Notes: generated by a model not told the origin, from the sequence alone. Positions 18,895-28,344 are shown, numbered from the stretch's first letter. The stretch: DNA of 61,425 nucleotides from JBBIOU01 sp037443205 (GCA_037443205.1 JBBIOU010000021.1:1-61425); one strand, 5' to 3'. Program-made: numbers and translations.

Positions 18895-18922
18895 AAAAAA
18901 AGCCACGCCCATAGGCGTGGCT
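18895..18922 (-). terminator. Intrinsic terminator of the T9SS protease gene
   Basis: A perfect 9-bp stem (AGCCACGCC / GGCGTGGCT, 4-base loop) is followed on the minus strand by six T, 25 bases past the stop of the protease gene. Confidence 0.9.
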
Positions 18923-18946
18923 GCATTAATAGAATGAGTTGCTTTG

Positions 18947-21439
18947 TTATTTTTTAATTATTTTTTTGGTTGTTTTAATATTATCACTTTCTATGGTGAT
19001 AAAATAAATACCACTTACGTAAGTATGCATATCAATGGTATAGCGTTCTTTATCGCTTGCAGTTTTATGTTGATAAGAGCCAACTAACTGTCCTAACTGA
19101 TTATAGATACTTATACGATAAATACTGTTTTGATAAGGTAAGGAAAGCATTACATCATCTTCAGTAGGGTTGGGCCAAACGTTTACAAAAGTTTCTAATT
19201 GATTATCCAGCCCAACATTGCTCGATACATTGATATTATCAATATACATAAATTGGCCGTAACCGCTTCTGCCTTCAAAACTGATACGCACATTATTTTG
19301 TCCTGCAAAAGCACTTAAATTAACGGTTTCTGTTCTCCACTGATTAGCAGATGGGGTAAATGCAGTAGTTTGGTCGGGAACAGTGGCCAGGGTACTTCCT
19401 CCTTTACTGTAAACAGTGGTAGTTGTGCCACAATTACTGGAAACCAATACCCTTAAAGTATCTGAATATTGGGCGTTGTAGCGGGCATAAGCAACATCAA
19501 AAGTGAGTATTATACTGCCGCTGACACTGGATAGATTTAAATAGGGTAAATGTATAAAATCACTTTGTCCGGTGGTATTGTTGTTGAAGCAATCTAATCG
19601 TGCCGATTGTGTGCTGTTTGAACCAACGGTGGCTTCTTGCGACCAGGTAGTGTTATTATTTGGATTTTCAATGGTAAAACCGGTTCCGGGGAAAGCTCCT
19701 TGAAATCCGTTGTTTACAGGAAGGTTGGCAGTAGGTGTGGGTGAAGTAATAGTAAAACTTACGGTGGTGGTATCATTTGCAGTATTGGGGTCGGCTACGC
19801 CATTGGGTAGCGTAGTGTATATTTTTAGAGTGTGTGTACCAATAGATAACCCGGTTAGTGCCGGTAAGGTAATATTGGATGAAGCTCCGGTAACTAAGTT
19901 ACCCGACCAATTTTGAGTGAGGGGGCTATTGTTGTCAAGTTTCATATTTATAATGGCAGTAGTAAGATTTGCCGAGCCATAATTTCTGATAGTAGCCGAA
20001 GGCGTTAATGAAGTATTGCAAGAAGTGTATCCGGTGGCGGGATTGGAAATTTGACTGATTCCTGCATCATTAGCATGGGCGGGTGGGGTAGCGTTGGGGT
20101 CATATCCGTTGATGGCAGTTGCACCGGTATTGCCGGGGTCGAGCCAGGACTTGAGATGGTTGGTGGAATTGCTTCCGGCTGGGTTCCAGGAGTTGGAAAA
20201 TCTTCCGTAATAGTCGGGTGCATTAAGATTCATGCAGGAAGCTCCTCCTCCCCATAATTGGCCTATAATTCTTTGATTTTGGTCGTATAGTGGCGAGCCT
20301 GAAGAACCTCCTTCGGTAGTGGTGTTTCTGTCCCATTGTACCTGCCATACGCCATTGGTTTCAGATCCCATTGCGGTAGTGATTACAGCGGGGTTGTCAT
20401 CAAAAGATATTTTTTTGATATCTCCGCTGGGATGATGAATGGATACGGTACTGGTAGGTACGGTACCGGTGTTGTCCCAGCCCGACCAAAATGCATTGTA
20501 GCTGGCGGGAATGGGTGTATTTATTTCTACCAAGCAAAAATCAGAGGGAGTTCTTCTTGCTCTGAGTGTTCCTCCGTAAAGTGATTGAAAAATAGGCGAT
20601 GAACCCGGATTAGCACAGGTTGCTGATTGCCAGTTGAAGCGAAAAACCCAGCTTGCAGGATTGCTGTAACAGTGATTGGCTGTTAATACATAAGGAGTTC
20701 CGTCATTATTTACATTGTTTATTACTGCTCCCGAACAAAATCCGTTACCTCCGCTAACCAGCATTACAGCCGAGCGTATTTGGTCTGCCCAGGGGGCGCC
20801 ATCGGGGCAGGCAACATTCATGTTGCACGAACCTGACGAACCAAATGCCTTTAAAAAATCAGGGTTAAAGGTATCAATATAACCGTGGGTAACATTACTT
20901 AATTTTAATTTTCCTGCAAAGCTTACGTTTACGGGTTCTAAATATTCTATGATTACTTTATCTCCTTTTATTAAGTCGGTAGCAAATACTTTAGTGTTTT
21001 GGTTATTTTTATGTGTAAATGCTCCTAAAACCATTGTTCGGTCGGTATTATACAGCCATAGCTTAGCTCCTTCGGGCAATTCATATTCATCAAAAATAAA
21101 ATTAATTGAATAAGCACCTTCGCAGGCAATTTCAACCTGCCAAAGTTTATCTCCATTACTTAACGTTAACCAGCGACCGCTGTTTTGAGGAGTAATATTT
21201 ACAGGTATATTTTTACCAAATCGAAAAGGAGCAGCTATTCCGGATGCTTCTCTTGCGGCATCTTCATTTAATAATTGCTCCCGGTCAACCGCAGGCATGG
21301 TTAAGGTAGGAATACTTTTACTATCTATGAATTTATCAAAACCTGGCGGTGTACCTCCTTCGCTAAGTTGAGCATGGCATATTTGTGACGAAGACAAGCC
21401 TGCCAAAATCAAAGTCAAGCTTTGTAAAACATTTTTCAT
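18947..21439 (-). CDS. Secreted trypsin-like serine protease (lysyl endopeptidase type) with T9SS sorting domain
   Basis: The 830-residue protein starts with a signal peptide ending near ...CHAQ. A propeptide and prodomain cover residues 25-200. The chymotrypsin-fold domain (about 205-440) has His in L-T-A-N-H-C (near 254), Asp in P-S-D-F-C-L-V-E (near 299) and Ser in E-G-G-S-S-G-S-P-L (near 377), and its multiple Cys fit disulphides. This arrangement is that of lysyl-endopeptidase (MEROPS S1). A CARDB-like domain (about 460-560), a jelly-roll-like domain (580-740) and a type A T9SS sorting domain (760-830) follow. It probably acts as a secreted degradative protease; Lys specificity is inferred from family only. 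Confidence 0.9.
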   Translation of the reverse strand: MKNVLQSLTLILAGLSSSQICHAQLSEGGTPPGFDKFIDSKSIPTLTMPAVDREQLLNEDAAREASGIAAPFRFGKNIPVNITPQNSGRWLTLSNGDKLWQVEIACEGAYSINFIFDEYELPEGAKLWLYNTDRTMVLGAFTHKNNQNTKVFATDLIKGDKVIIEYLEPVNVSFAGKLKLSNVTHGYIDTFNPDFLKAFGSSGSCNMNVACPDGAPWADQIRSAVMLVSGGNGFCSGAVINNVNNDGTPYVLTANHCYSNPASWVFRFNWQSATCANPGSSPIFQSLYGGTLRARRTPSDFCLVEINTPIPASYNAFWSGWDNTGTVPTSTVSIHHPSGDIKKISFDDNPAVITTAMGSETNGVWQVQWDRNTTTEGGSSGSPLYDQNQRIIGQLWGGGASCMNLNAPDYYGRFSNSWNPAGSNSTNHLKSWLDPGNTGATAINGYDPNATPPAHANDAGISQISNPATGYTSCNTSLTPSATIRNYGSANLTTAIINMKLDNNSPLTQNWSGNLVTGASSNITLPALTGLSIGTHTLKIYTTLPNGVADPNTANDTTTVSFTITSPTPTANLPVNNGFQGAFPGTGFTIENPNNNTTWSQEATVGSNSTQSARLDCFNNNTTGQSDFIHLPYLNLSSVSGSIILTFDVAYARYNAQYSDTLRVLVSSNCGTTTTVYSKGGSTLATVPDQTTAFTPSANQWRTETVNLSAFAGQNNVRISFEGRSGYGQFMYIDNINVSSNVGLDNQLETFVNVWPNPTEDDVMLSLPYQNSIYRISIYNQLGQLVGSYQHKTASDKERYTIDMHTYVSGIYFITIESDNIKTTKKIIKK

Positions 21440-21544
21440 TTTTAATAATTTTTAGGTTGCATCAAATTTAAAAAAATTAACAAAAGAAAAAACCTTAAAT
21501 TCTATCAGATTATTGTAAGGCCAAAAATAACAGAGTTAAAAAAA

Positions 21545-22069
21545 TTAGCGGGTAATTTCGGGTGTTTCTATTTGGTTGCTAAGATGCAATGCACGGTCGG
21601 CAATTTTAATTTTAAACATTACTGTATCTGAATCGGGCGAAAATGGGTTGTAATAAGTTGGATTGAGGTAAACGCGTATTTCGCCTCTGAGGGCCTTGTT
21701 GTTTCCTTGGGGGGTTAATTTGCTGATTCTGTAGTTAAAGCTAACAGGGTCGCCATTTACATCAGTTCCTCTAACCCAATTTCCATTTACTTTTTCGTAA
21801 TACTCGGCAAAATAGTTATAATAAAAATCTCCTTCGGGATTATATGGCGGCTGATTTTCATTTTCATCCAAACCTATATCGCCATCTCCATCGGTAAAAT
21901 TTATGTATATGTATAAAGCATCTCCTGATTTTTGCAATTTACTGAATTCAATAATAGGTTCTATGGGATACTCTTTAGGCTTTAAACAGGATACATATAA
22001 AAACAACGGCATTAAAATTAATAGTACTTTTGAGCACCCGGTGAAATATTTATTTTTGAATATAAGCAT
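21545..22069 (-). CDS. Lipoprotein of unknown function
   Basis: The 174-residue protein has a lipobox L-Y-V-S-C with the acylated Cys at residue 28. It is followed by an acidic stretch, F-T-D-G-D-G-D-I-G-L-D near 59-69, that resembles a calcium-binding loop. The remainder is predicted beta-rich, with D-S-D-T-V-M-F-K-I-K-I near the end. Homologues are common in Bacteroidota with no assigned role. Only 24 bases separate its start from the divergent LuxE-like gene, so their promoters must overlap each other or the coding ends. Confidence 0.8.
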   Translation of the reverse strand: MLIFKNKYFTGCSKVLLILMPLFLYVSCLKPKEYPIEPIIEFSKLQKSGDALYIYINFTDGDGDIGLDENENQPPYNPEGDFYYNYFAEYYEKVNGNWVRGTDVNGDPVSFNYRISKLTPQGNNKALRGEIRVYLNPTYYNPFSPDSDTVMFKIKIADRALHLSNQIETPEITR

Positions 22070-22093
22070 ATCAAAATTGTAATAGCGAAGTTA

Positions 22094-23092
22094 ATGAGTT
22101 TTTACGAAATAAACAAACCTTTTGATGTTGAGGAGATATTTAATATTCATAGTTCTTTGGATTTTAACGCAAAAGTCTTGCAAATATTTCACTTTCAATA
22201 CAAAAATAATGAGCTATACAAAAAATATGTTGATTTATTAAAAATAGATATAACTACAATCAGTCAGCTTGAACAAATACCGTTTTTACCGGTTTCATTT
22301 TTTAAAACACATAAAGTTTTATGCGGGACTTATTACGAAGAGGTATTTAGCAGCAGTGCCACTTCCCAAACAGGTCAGTCTATGCATTATGTAAGTTATC
22401 TGCCTCTTTATGAAAAATCTTTTACCCGTTGCTTTAACCGTGTTTATGGTGATTTTTCGGAGTATGCATGGCTGGCATTATTACCCGGTTACATGGAAAG
22501 AAAAGGAAGCTCGTTAATTTATATGGTTAATTATTTTATCAAACATTCGAAGTATAAAGAAAGTGGTTTTTATTTACATGATTATGATAAACTGAAAGAA
22601 AATTTATTAAAACTAAAAGCCCAAAAAATACCTGTTATATTATTAGGCGTAAGTTTTGCTTTACTCGATTTTGCAGAAAAATATACGCTCGATTTATCGC
22701 ATGTAATTATTATGGAAACCGGTGGCATGAAAGGCAGGAGAGAGGAAATTACCCGCGAAGAGTTACATAAAATATTGTGCGAAAATTTTCAAGTAAGAAG
22801 CATTCATTCAGAATATGGCATGACAGAATTGTTATCACAGTTTTACAGTAAAGGGCAAGGAATATTTACACAACAAGCCTTTCAGAAAATATTGATACGC
22901 GATATAAGCGACCCGTTTAACTATTTACCTTATAAAAAACGAGGCGCTATTAATATTATTGATTTAACCAATGTTTACTCTTGCAGCTTTATAGCTACTG
23001 ACGATATGGGTTTATTGCATAACGATAGTGATTTTGAGGTGTTAGGCAGAAAAGACAATAGCGAATTACGGGGTTGTAATTTGTTGATTTGA
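22094..23092 (+). CDS. LuxE-like acyl-protein synthetase / PaaK-like adenylate-forming protein
   Basis: The 332-residue protein matches the LuxE family (acyl-protein synthetase), a short branch of the ANL superfamily. Motifs are F-L-P-V-S-F-F-K-T near 66-74, the S-S-S-A-T-S-Q-T-G phosphate-binding segment near 87-95, E-T-G-G-M-K-G-R near 209, H-S-E-Y-G-M-T-E near 236, and a C-terminal G-R-K-D-N-S-E-L-R-G. LuxE activates fatty acids as acyl-AMP in luminescent bacteria. There is no luxC, luxD or other lux gene here, so the role is probably acyl activation in another pathway. Confidence 0.85.
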   Translation: MSFYEINKPFDVEEIFNIHSSLDFNAKVLQIFHFQYKNNELYKKYVDLLKIDITTISQLEQIPFLPVSFFKTHKVLCGTYYEEVFSSSATSQTGQSMHYVSYLPLYEKSFTRCFNRVYGDFSEYAWLALLPGYMERKGSSLIYMVNYFIKHSKYKESGFYLHDYDKLKENLLKLKAQKIPVILLGVSFALLDFAEKYTLDLSHVIIMETGGMKGRREEITREELHKILCENFQVRSIHSEYGMTELLSQFYSKGQGIFTQQAFQKILIRDISDPFNYLPYKKRGAINIIDLTNVYSCSFIATDDMGLLHNDSDFEVLGRKDNSELRGCNLLI

Positions 23093-23187
23093 AAACCTTT
23101 CGCATTGCCGATAACCCCAAATTTATTATTAAGCCCGAAGAATTTTAGGTGAAACGGTAAATTATTATTGACACTGTATATAAAAAA

Positions 23188-24429
23188 TCAAGCCTTAAGT
23201 TTTTTTAATATATCCTTTACCATGTCTTTATGAACGGTAATGGTCATCATTTTTAATTTAATAAAGTCTTCGTGGAAGAAATAATATCCGAAAGATTTGC
23301 ATTGTTCGCCACAGTTGCGCGAGCCTGCACCTGAATCTTTAATTAAAAACCAGGTTTTACCGTTTACTTCTTTATATCCCACCAAATGCATGGCATGATC
23401 GTCAGTAGTGGATTGGTTTAAAAATCTGAATGTTCGTGCGTTTTCATCAATATATTCAGAGGGTATATCAAAAGTTGGTACCACGGCTACTTGTTTCCAT
23501 GAATCAAACCCGGCTTCCGATACATCACCTCCGATACTTATTCCGTATCCGGCTTTAATGGCATTTTTAATAATGTTCATAAAATCATCCAAGGGCACAT
23601 TGATAAAATCTTTGCTTCTGTACCAATTGTCGGGAACTTTATATTCAGCTTTTTCATAGTATGGAGCGGTCATTAACGACATTATATCTACATATTCATC
23701 GGGATTAATTTTTAATACGGTATTTAAAAAACTCATCGGGGTATATTCTTTGCCTTCAAAAATAAATTTATCGGGTACTTTACCCATGTGATAATTTAAT
23801 ATGTCTTTTACGGTTGCTACGGTAAGCTCTTCGTTCCACTCGCCTCTCTCTTTTACTCCTTTTAAATATTTTTCTATTTCTTCAAACATTTTAGCATGGG
23901 TATGAAATTTTTGTCCGGCTTTCATACCGGTATAACTTTCTGCGGGCACAGCACCATACTTTTTCATGATTTTAGCTACCGACATAGTTTGCGAACCTTC
24001 GCCTAATGACATATCGCCTCTGTTTCTTACAAAATAGGAGGCTCGTTCTACATACTCCCAATATACAGTGTACATTTCTGAAAGCTTAATTTCTTTTTTT
24101 GTAATTCTATTTACTTCGGTTTCAAAAAACGAGGTGGTAGAAAAACACCAACACGTACCGGTATTACCTTGCGAAACAGGTTTGTTATGCCAAATCTTTG
24201 TGTACTCTTCGGGGTTGGTAGGTAAACTTGCATTACTTAAATCTATTTTAAATACAGTGTGTTTTTTTGTGGCAGGAGATTGGTTTTGTTCATGTTCTTC
24301 AATGCCTTTCAGAATACTGTTTTGGTAGTATCCCGGTTTGGTTTCAATAAAAGTTGCTTTGTCTTTGTTTTGACAAAAAATAAAAGGGGTACTTAACAAG
24401 AATGATAAAGTGGCAATTTGTTTTTTCAT
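23188..24429 (-). CDS. C1-family (bleomycin-hydrolase-like) cysteine peptidase, exported
   Basis: The 413-residue protein has a signal peptide (ending near F-I-F-C-Q, residue 20). The papain-type Cys is in Q-G-N-T-G-T-C-W-C-F-S near 86-96 and the His in D-D-H-A-M-H-L-V-G-Y near 346. The third site, usually Asn in an N-S-W-G context, reads L-I-K-D-S-G-A-G, so Asp stands where Asn is expected. The layout fits peptidase C1B / aminopeptidase C relatives. The presence of a signal peptide means it acts in the periplasm, unlike cytoplasmic PepC. The TraB/GumN gene lies 33 bases upstream on the same strand and may share its transcript. Confidence 0.88.
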   Translation of the reverse strand: MKKQIATLSFLLSTPFIFCQNKDKATFIETKPGYYQNSILKGIEEHEQNQSPATKKHTVFKIDLSNASLPTNPEEYTKIWHNKPVSQGNTGTCWCFSTTSFFETEVNRITKKEIKLSEMYTVYWEYVERASYFVRNRGDMSLGEGSQTMSVAKIMKKYGAVPAESYTGMKAGQKFHTHAKMFEEIEKYLKGVKERGEWNEELTVATVKDILNYHMGKVPDKFIFEGKEYTPMSFLNTVLKINPDEYVDIMSLMTAPYYEKAEYKVPDNWYRSKDFINVPLDDFMNIIKNAIKAGYGISIGGDVSEAGFDSWKQVAVVPTFDIPSEYIDENARTFRFLNQSTTDDHAMHLVGYKEVNGKTWFLIKDSGAGSRNCGEQCKSFGYYFFHEDFIKLKMMTITVHKDMVKDILKKLKA

Positions 24430-24461
24430 TTTATTATGGTTTTTATTATGAATGAATGTGT

Positions 24462-25391
24462 TTATTTATTAAATGATGTTTTAATTGGTTTTACGCTAAA
24501 TCCTTTTTTCTTTAATAGTTCTATTACTCCTTCTTTACCGGGTAAATGTGCAGCACCAATAGCAATAAAATATGATTTTGCGGGGTTGTTTTCGGATATT
24601 CTATCGGCCATGCGATGATTCCGGTTGATGATAAAAATGCGCTCAAATTTTTCTTTTCCTTTGTAATCATTCATTAATACCATCAAATCATTTAAATTTC
24701 CTGATATATAAGTGTTAATCATTTTATCGGCTTGTTCAGTGGGGCTAAGGGTGTCATTTAAACTCTCCAATACCAGCTCTATTTGTTCTCTGATTGTAAT
24801 AGAATCAACGGCAGCCATTTGTTCTTCAAACTTTTCTATACCTGTAACTTCCTTTTTATTCATTTTTGCTTTCATATAAAAATCTAAATCCAGCGCAAAT
24901 TTCATGTCGCCCCCAAAAAGCGACTCGGCCATAAGCGAAGTAATAAAAAATGGTTTTTGTTTGCGAATGGTTTCGAGTTTGGTGCCGGTATTTGCGTATA
25001 AAAAACTATCTAACATCATATATTCTGCTTCGCTCAGATAATTTTTAATATCATCCTCCATCATCATACACTTAGCTGCTTTTATTGGGTTTATTTCATC
25101 CATGTTTATTTCCATGGTATAGATATCGGCATAATTAAACAGATGTGTAACTATGGTATCGTATTGAAATACTTTTTTATTTTTAATGTGAATAGTGCCG
25201 TATAAATATGACGGTTTTTTTAAACCATTACCGCTTATTTCCCACAACAAGGTGTTTTCATTATCTGCATAGCTGTAGCCAAGTTCTTTATCCCATGCCT
25301 TGGGTATATTTGATGCGCATGCCGCAATAAACAACACTGCGCATATCCATGCTGGTTTATTGAAGATTGTTTTTGAAAATTTTTGATACAT
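24462..25391 (-). CDS. TraB/GumN-family lipoprotein
   Basis: The 309-residue protein has a lipobox-like F-I-A-A-C with Cys near residue 25. It carries the TraB/GumN core: L-L-W-E-I-S-G-N-G near 48, P-S-Y-L-Y-G-T-I-H-I near 60 and the closing I-G-A-A-H-L-P-G-K-E-G-V near 280. The family (also called Tiki-like) has two conserved G-T-x-H / G-x-x-H motifs, both present, and members are suspected metalloproteases. The role in this phylum is unknown. It sits 4 bases downstream of the Fur-family regulator gene on the same strand, so metal control by that regulator is possible. Confidence 0.85.
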   Translation of the reverse strand: MYQKFSKTIFNKPAWICAVLFIAACASNIPKAWDKELGYSYADNENTLLWEISGNGLKKPSYLYGTIHIKNKKVFQYDTIVTHLFNYADIYTMEINMDEINPIKAAKCMMMEDDIKNYLSEAEYMMLDSFLYANTGTKLETIRKQKPFFITSLMAESLFGGDMKFALDLDFYMKAKMNKKEVTGIEKFEEQMAAVDSITIREQIELVLESLNDTLSPTEQADKMINTYISGNLNDLMVLMNDYKGKEKFERIFIINRNHRMADRISENNPAKSYFIAIGAAHLPGKEGVIELLKKKGFSVKPIKTSFNK

Positions 25392-25395
25392 AATT

Positions 25396-25821
25396 TTATG
25401 AATTACACTTTATACAAGTACCGATTATCAAATAGTTTACTTCTCTTTTTTTATATCCTGCCGGCAAATCTATGCTGCCTACTGCAACATTGTCTAAACA
25501 GGTAGTGGTATTGCAACTTTCGCATTTAAAATGTACATGTTCATGATTGTGTTGATTGTCAGAACAAGTATGAACGCACAGGGCATATTTTTCTACATTG
25601 TCATTATCTATAACGCGGTGTAAAATATCATTATCAATAAAAGTTTTTAATGTTCTGTATATTGTTACCCTGTCAAAGCGTTTTTTGGCTTTTTTTTCTA
25701 AGTCTACTTCTGATAAACTTTCTTTATTTTTTTTAATAAACTCATTTAACACAAATACCCGGCAAGGGGTAATGCGCAAGTTTTTATCGCTTAAATATTT
25801 ATTTACCTCTAATATTTGCAC
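25396..25821 (-). CDS. Fur-family metal-responsive transcriptional regulator (Zur/Fur type)
   Basis: The 141-residue protein has the Fur winged helix (D-R-V-T-I-Y-R-T-L at residues 50-58). The His-rich hinge reads H-N-H-E-H-V-H-F-K, and structural zinc Cys pairs are C100/C103 and C136/C139. The GTG start at 25821 is forced by an in-frame stop 10 bases upstream. It is divergent from a TonB receptor whose plug resembles zinc receptors of the ZnuD type, with a 16-bp palindrome between them. I therefore favour Zur (zinc) over Fur or PerR, but this is inference from context. Confidence 0.88.
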   Translation of the reverse strand: MQILEVNKYLSDKNLRITPCRVFVLNEFIKKNKESLSEVDLEKKAKKRFDRVTIYRTLKTFIDNDILHRVIDNDNVEKYALCVHTCSDNQHNHEHVHFKCESCNTTTCLDNVAVGSIDLPAGYKKREVNYLIIGTCIKCNS

Positions 25822-25835
25822 GGTGTAAAATTAGT

Positions 25836-25851
25836 ATTTATTGTAATAAAT
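25836..25851. promoter_or_regulatory. Putative operator of the Fur-family regulator
   Basis: The perfect palindrome ATTTATTGTAATAAAT (7-2-7) is centred between the divergent regulator (start 25821) and TonB receptor genes, 16 bases upstream of the receptor's -7 box. AT-rich 7-bp arms are usual for Fur/Zur/PerR boxes. Confidence 0.6.
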
Positions 25852-25867
25852 CGTAATAGTTTTTTTG

Positions 25868-25875
25868 TAAATTTG
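25868..25875 (+). promoter_or_regulatory. Putative -7 box of the ZnuD-like receptor gene
   Basis: TAAATTTG matches TAnnTTTG. It lies downstream of the palindrome and 18 bases before the chosen TTG start, so a regulator bound at 25836-25851 would cover the -33 region. Confidence 0.5.
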
Positions 25876-25893
25876 CAACAAAATTGCAAAATA

Positions 25894-28266
25894 TTGTTTC
25901 CCAAATATTTTATCGGCTTAATAGTTTTGTTAGCGGTAAATATTATACACGCGCAATGTACCCTAAGGGGCATAGTGTATGATAATGAAAGTAAAGAAGT
26001 CGTTCAGGGGGCAGTTGTTAGTATACACGAAAATCAATTACACACCCTTACCAATGCCGAAGGAGTGTTTGAGTTTAAAAATATTAAGCCCGGTCAATAT
26101 CATATTCACATCAACCTGCTGGGCTTTGAGCTATGGTCGCAAAATATCCTGATTACTAAAGATACACTGCTTAAAATAAATATAAATCCAACATATATAG
26201 AATTAAAAAACTTTGTGTTAGAATATAACCTAACCAAAACCGAATCGGAAAAAAATTCTTTAAATATCGAACAAATTGACAAAAAATTTATTGACCGTGA
26301 AGCGGGAAATACCTTGGCCCAATCTTTAGAAAAAATACCCGGAGTTAGTAGTATGAATGTGGGCGTAGGTATTGCCAAACCTGTAATAAGAGGAATGACA
26401 TTTAACCGTGTAATGGTAACCGAAAATGGCATAAAACACGAAGGTCAACAATGGGGTGCCGACCATGGTTTGGAAATAGACCAGTTTAATGTAGAAAGGC
26501 TTGAAATTGTTAAAGGCCCTGCTTCATTGCTTTACGGCTCTGATGCAATGGCCGGAGTAATAAATATTTTACCTGCGCCAATACCATTAGAAGGACATAT
26601 ACATACGAATATAGCAGGAGTGTATCGAACTAACAATGATGCATGGGGCATTTCTGCATTGAGCGAAATGAATATTAAAAACAATTTCTTTAGAATACGA
26701 TATACCAACCTGCAGTATGGCGATTACAAAGTTCCGGCAGATAGCTTTATTTATAATCGCTATGTTTTACCTATTTATAACGAACAGTTAAAAAACACTG
26801 CAGGTAAAGAAAATAATTTTTCGGCAACTGCAGGAATATTAAGAAATTGGGGTAGTGCAAAAATTACATTCAGTTTATATAAACAGCAAGCCGGTTTATT
26901 TGCAGGGGCTGTGGGCATACCCCGATTATATCAGCTTACACCCGATGGGAATAACAGAAACATCGCCTTGCCTATGCAAGACAATACCCATCTTAAAATA
27001 CTATCGAATATAAATTTTAAACTCAAATGCGGATGGTTAGAAAATGATATTGGTTTTCAAAACAACATGCGTAAAGAGTTTTCATTTGCGCATGTTCATG
27101 GAACTATGTTTAATTACAACCCATATGATACTTTGGCATTGGCTTTAAATTTAAATACATACGCATACAACGCACGTTTGCATTTTAATCCCTTAAATCA
27201 TTTTAGAAATATTGCCGGATTGAGTTTGCAGTTGATGCAAAATAATATTGGCGGTTTTGAATACCTGATACCTGAATATAATACAGCATCGGGGGGTGTA
27301 TATTTTTTTAGTGAATACAATAAATTAAATAAAATTACGCTAAACGGGGGAGTGAGACTTGATATGTCAAATATTGTTATCAAAAAATTTGACTCCTATA
27401 TTTATGATATAAATGGTAATGTGAGTGATGTGTGGCACAGAAGTCCGCAGCTTAACAAATATTTTTACAATTTTTCGGGTTCTTTGGGTTTCTCTTATTT
27501 ACCCAAGCATGAACTTAATGTAAAGCTCAATCTGGGTAAAAGTTTCAGAGTACCTACGGCTGCCGAATTTGGCTCTAATGGCATACACCATGGTACATTT
27601 CGTCATGAAATGGGTGATGCTACATTAAAAGCCGAACAAGGCTATCACTTAGACCTTGCACTTGTGTGGCATGATAAAAAATTTATCGTAAAAACTACTC
27701 CCTATCTTAATTATTTCAGTAATTATATTTTTTTGCGTCCCTCTGCCGAATTTTCGTTATTGCCTGATGCCGGACAGATATATCGTTACTCGCAGGCACC
27801 GGCCTTGCATACCGGATTTGAAATTTATTCCGAATATCATCTTGTAGAAAAACTTCACCTCGAAGCTACAGCCGAATATTTGTATAATCTTAATTTAAAT
27901 ACTTACCTCCCTTTGCCTTTTACTCCTCCTGCTACTGCGTCTTTTTCTGCCGAATATGAAATTTTAAAAAACAATAAGTCTGTATCCGATTTACTCATAG
28001 GTTCTGAGTTTAAGTTTTTTGCAGCTCAAAACAGAACCGACAGAAACGAAATGCAAACACCGGCTTATAAATTACTCTCGCTATTTCTATCTACGCAAGT
28101 AAAATTAAATAAAAAAATGAGTATGGAAATATATTTTAAAGTACATAATTTATTAAATGAAAAATATCTTAATCACATAAGCAGATATCGTTTGTTAAAT
28201 ATACCCGAACAGGGAAGAAACTTTAGCATTATGCTAAAAATTCCTATGCAGTTTAATGTAAAATAA
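25894..28266 (+). CDS. TonB-dependent receptor, ZnuD-like
   Basis: The roughly 790-residue protein has a signal peptide (F-I-G-L-I-V-L-L-A-V-N-I-I-H-A-Q) and a carboxypeptidase-like regulatory domain (about 22-105). The TonB plug carries I-P-G-V-S-S-M-N-V-G, R-G-M-T-F-N-R-V-M-V, H-E-G-Q-Q-W-G-A-D-H-G-L-E-I-D and V-K-G-P-A-S-L-L-Y-G-S-D. A 22-stranded barrel follows, ending in a beta strand. The plug resembles zinc-uptake receptors; heme or other siderophore receptors are less likely. The open frame reaches back to 25816 but overlaps the regulator gene and the promoter. I chose TTG at 25894, which places the signal peptide at the N-terminus. No adjacent uptake genes are present. Confidence 0.85.
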   Translation: MFPKYFIGLIVLLAVNIIHAQCTLRGIVYDNESKEVVQGAVVSIHENQLHTLTNAEGVFEFKNIKPGQYHIHINLLGFELWSQNILITKDTLLKININPTYIELKNFVLEYNLTKTESEKNSLNIEQIDKKFIDREAGNTLAQSLEKIPGVSSMNVGVGIAKPVIRGMTFNRVMVTENGIKHEGQQWGADHGLEIDQFNVERLEIVKGPASLLYGSDAMAGVINILPAPIPLEGHIHTNIAGVYRTNNDAWGISALSEMNIKNNFFRIRYTNLQYGDYKVPADSFIYNRYVLPIYNEQLKNTAGKENNFSATAGILRNWGSAKITFSLYKQQAGLFAGAVGIPRLYQLTPDGNNRNIALPMQDNTHLKILSNINFKLKCGWLENDIGFQNNMRKEFSFAHVHGTMFNYNPYDTLALALNLNTYAYNARLHFNPLNHFRNIAGLSLQLMQNNIGGFEYLIPEYNTASGGVYFFSEYNKLNKITLNGGVRLDMSNIVIKKFDSYIYDINGNVSDVWHRSPQLNKYFYNFSGSLGFSYLPKHELNVKLNLGKSFRVPTAAEFGSNGIHHGTFRHEMGDATLKAEQGYHLDLALVWHDKKFIVKTTPYLNYFSNYIFLRPSAEFSLLPDAGQIYRYSQAPALHTGFEIYSEYHLVEKLHLEATAEYLYNLNLNTYLPLPFTPPATASFSAEYEILKNNKSVSDLLIGSEFKFFAAQNRTDRNEMQTPAYKLLSLFLSTQVKLNKKMSMEIYFKVHNLLNEKYLNHISRYRLLNIPEQGRNFSIMLKIPMQFNVK

Positions 28267-28344
28267 TTTCCTGTATAATAGCCTTATATTTTTAAGCAGA
28301 TATATTTTTATACAAATATGCGGTGCACTAAAAATCTTATCCCG

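Noticed and set aside
23096..23150. Out-of-frame protein-like tail KTFRIADNPKFIIKPEEF after the LuxE-like gene
   Set aside because: It is only 18 residues and the LuxE-like protein already ends at the usual place (R-G-C-N-L). A decayed fragment is possible, but I cannot support it.
25816..25893. N-terminal extension of the ZnuD-like receptor to the TTG at 25816
   Set aside because: It overlaps the regulator's start, covers the palindrome and -7 box, and precedes the signal peptide.
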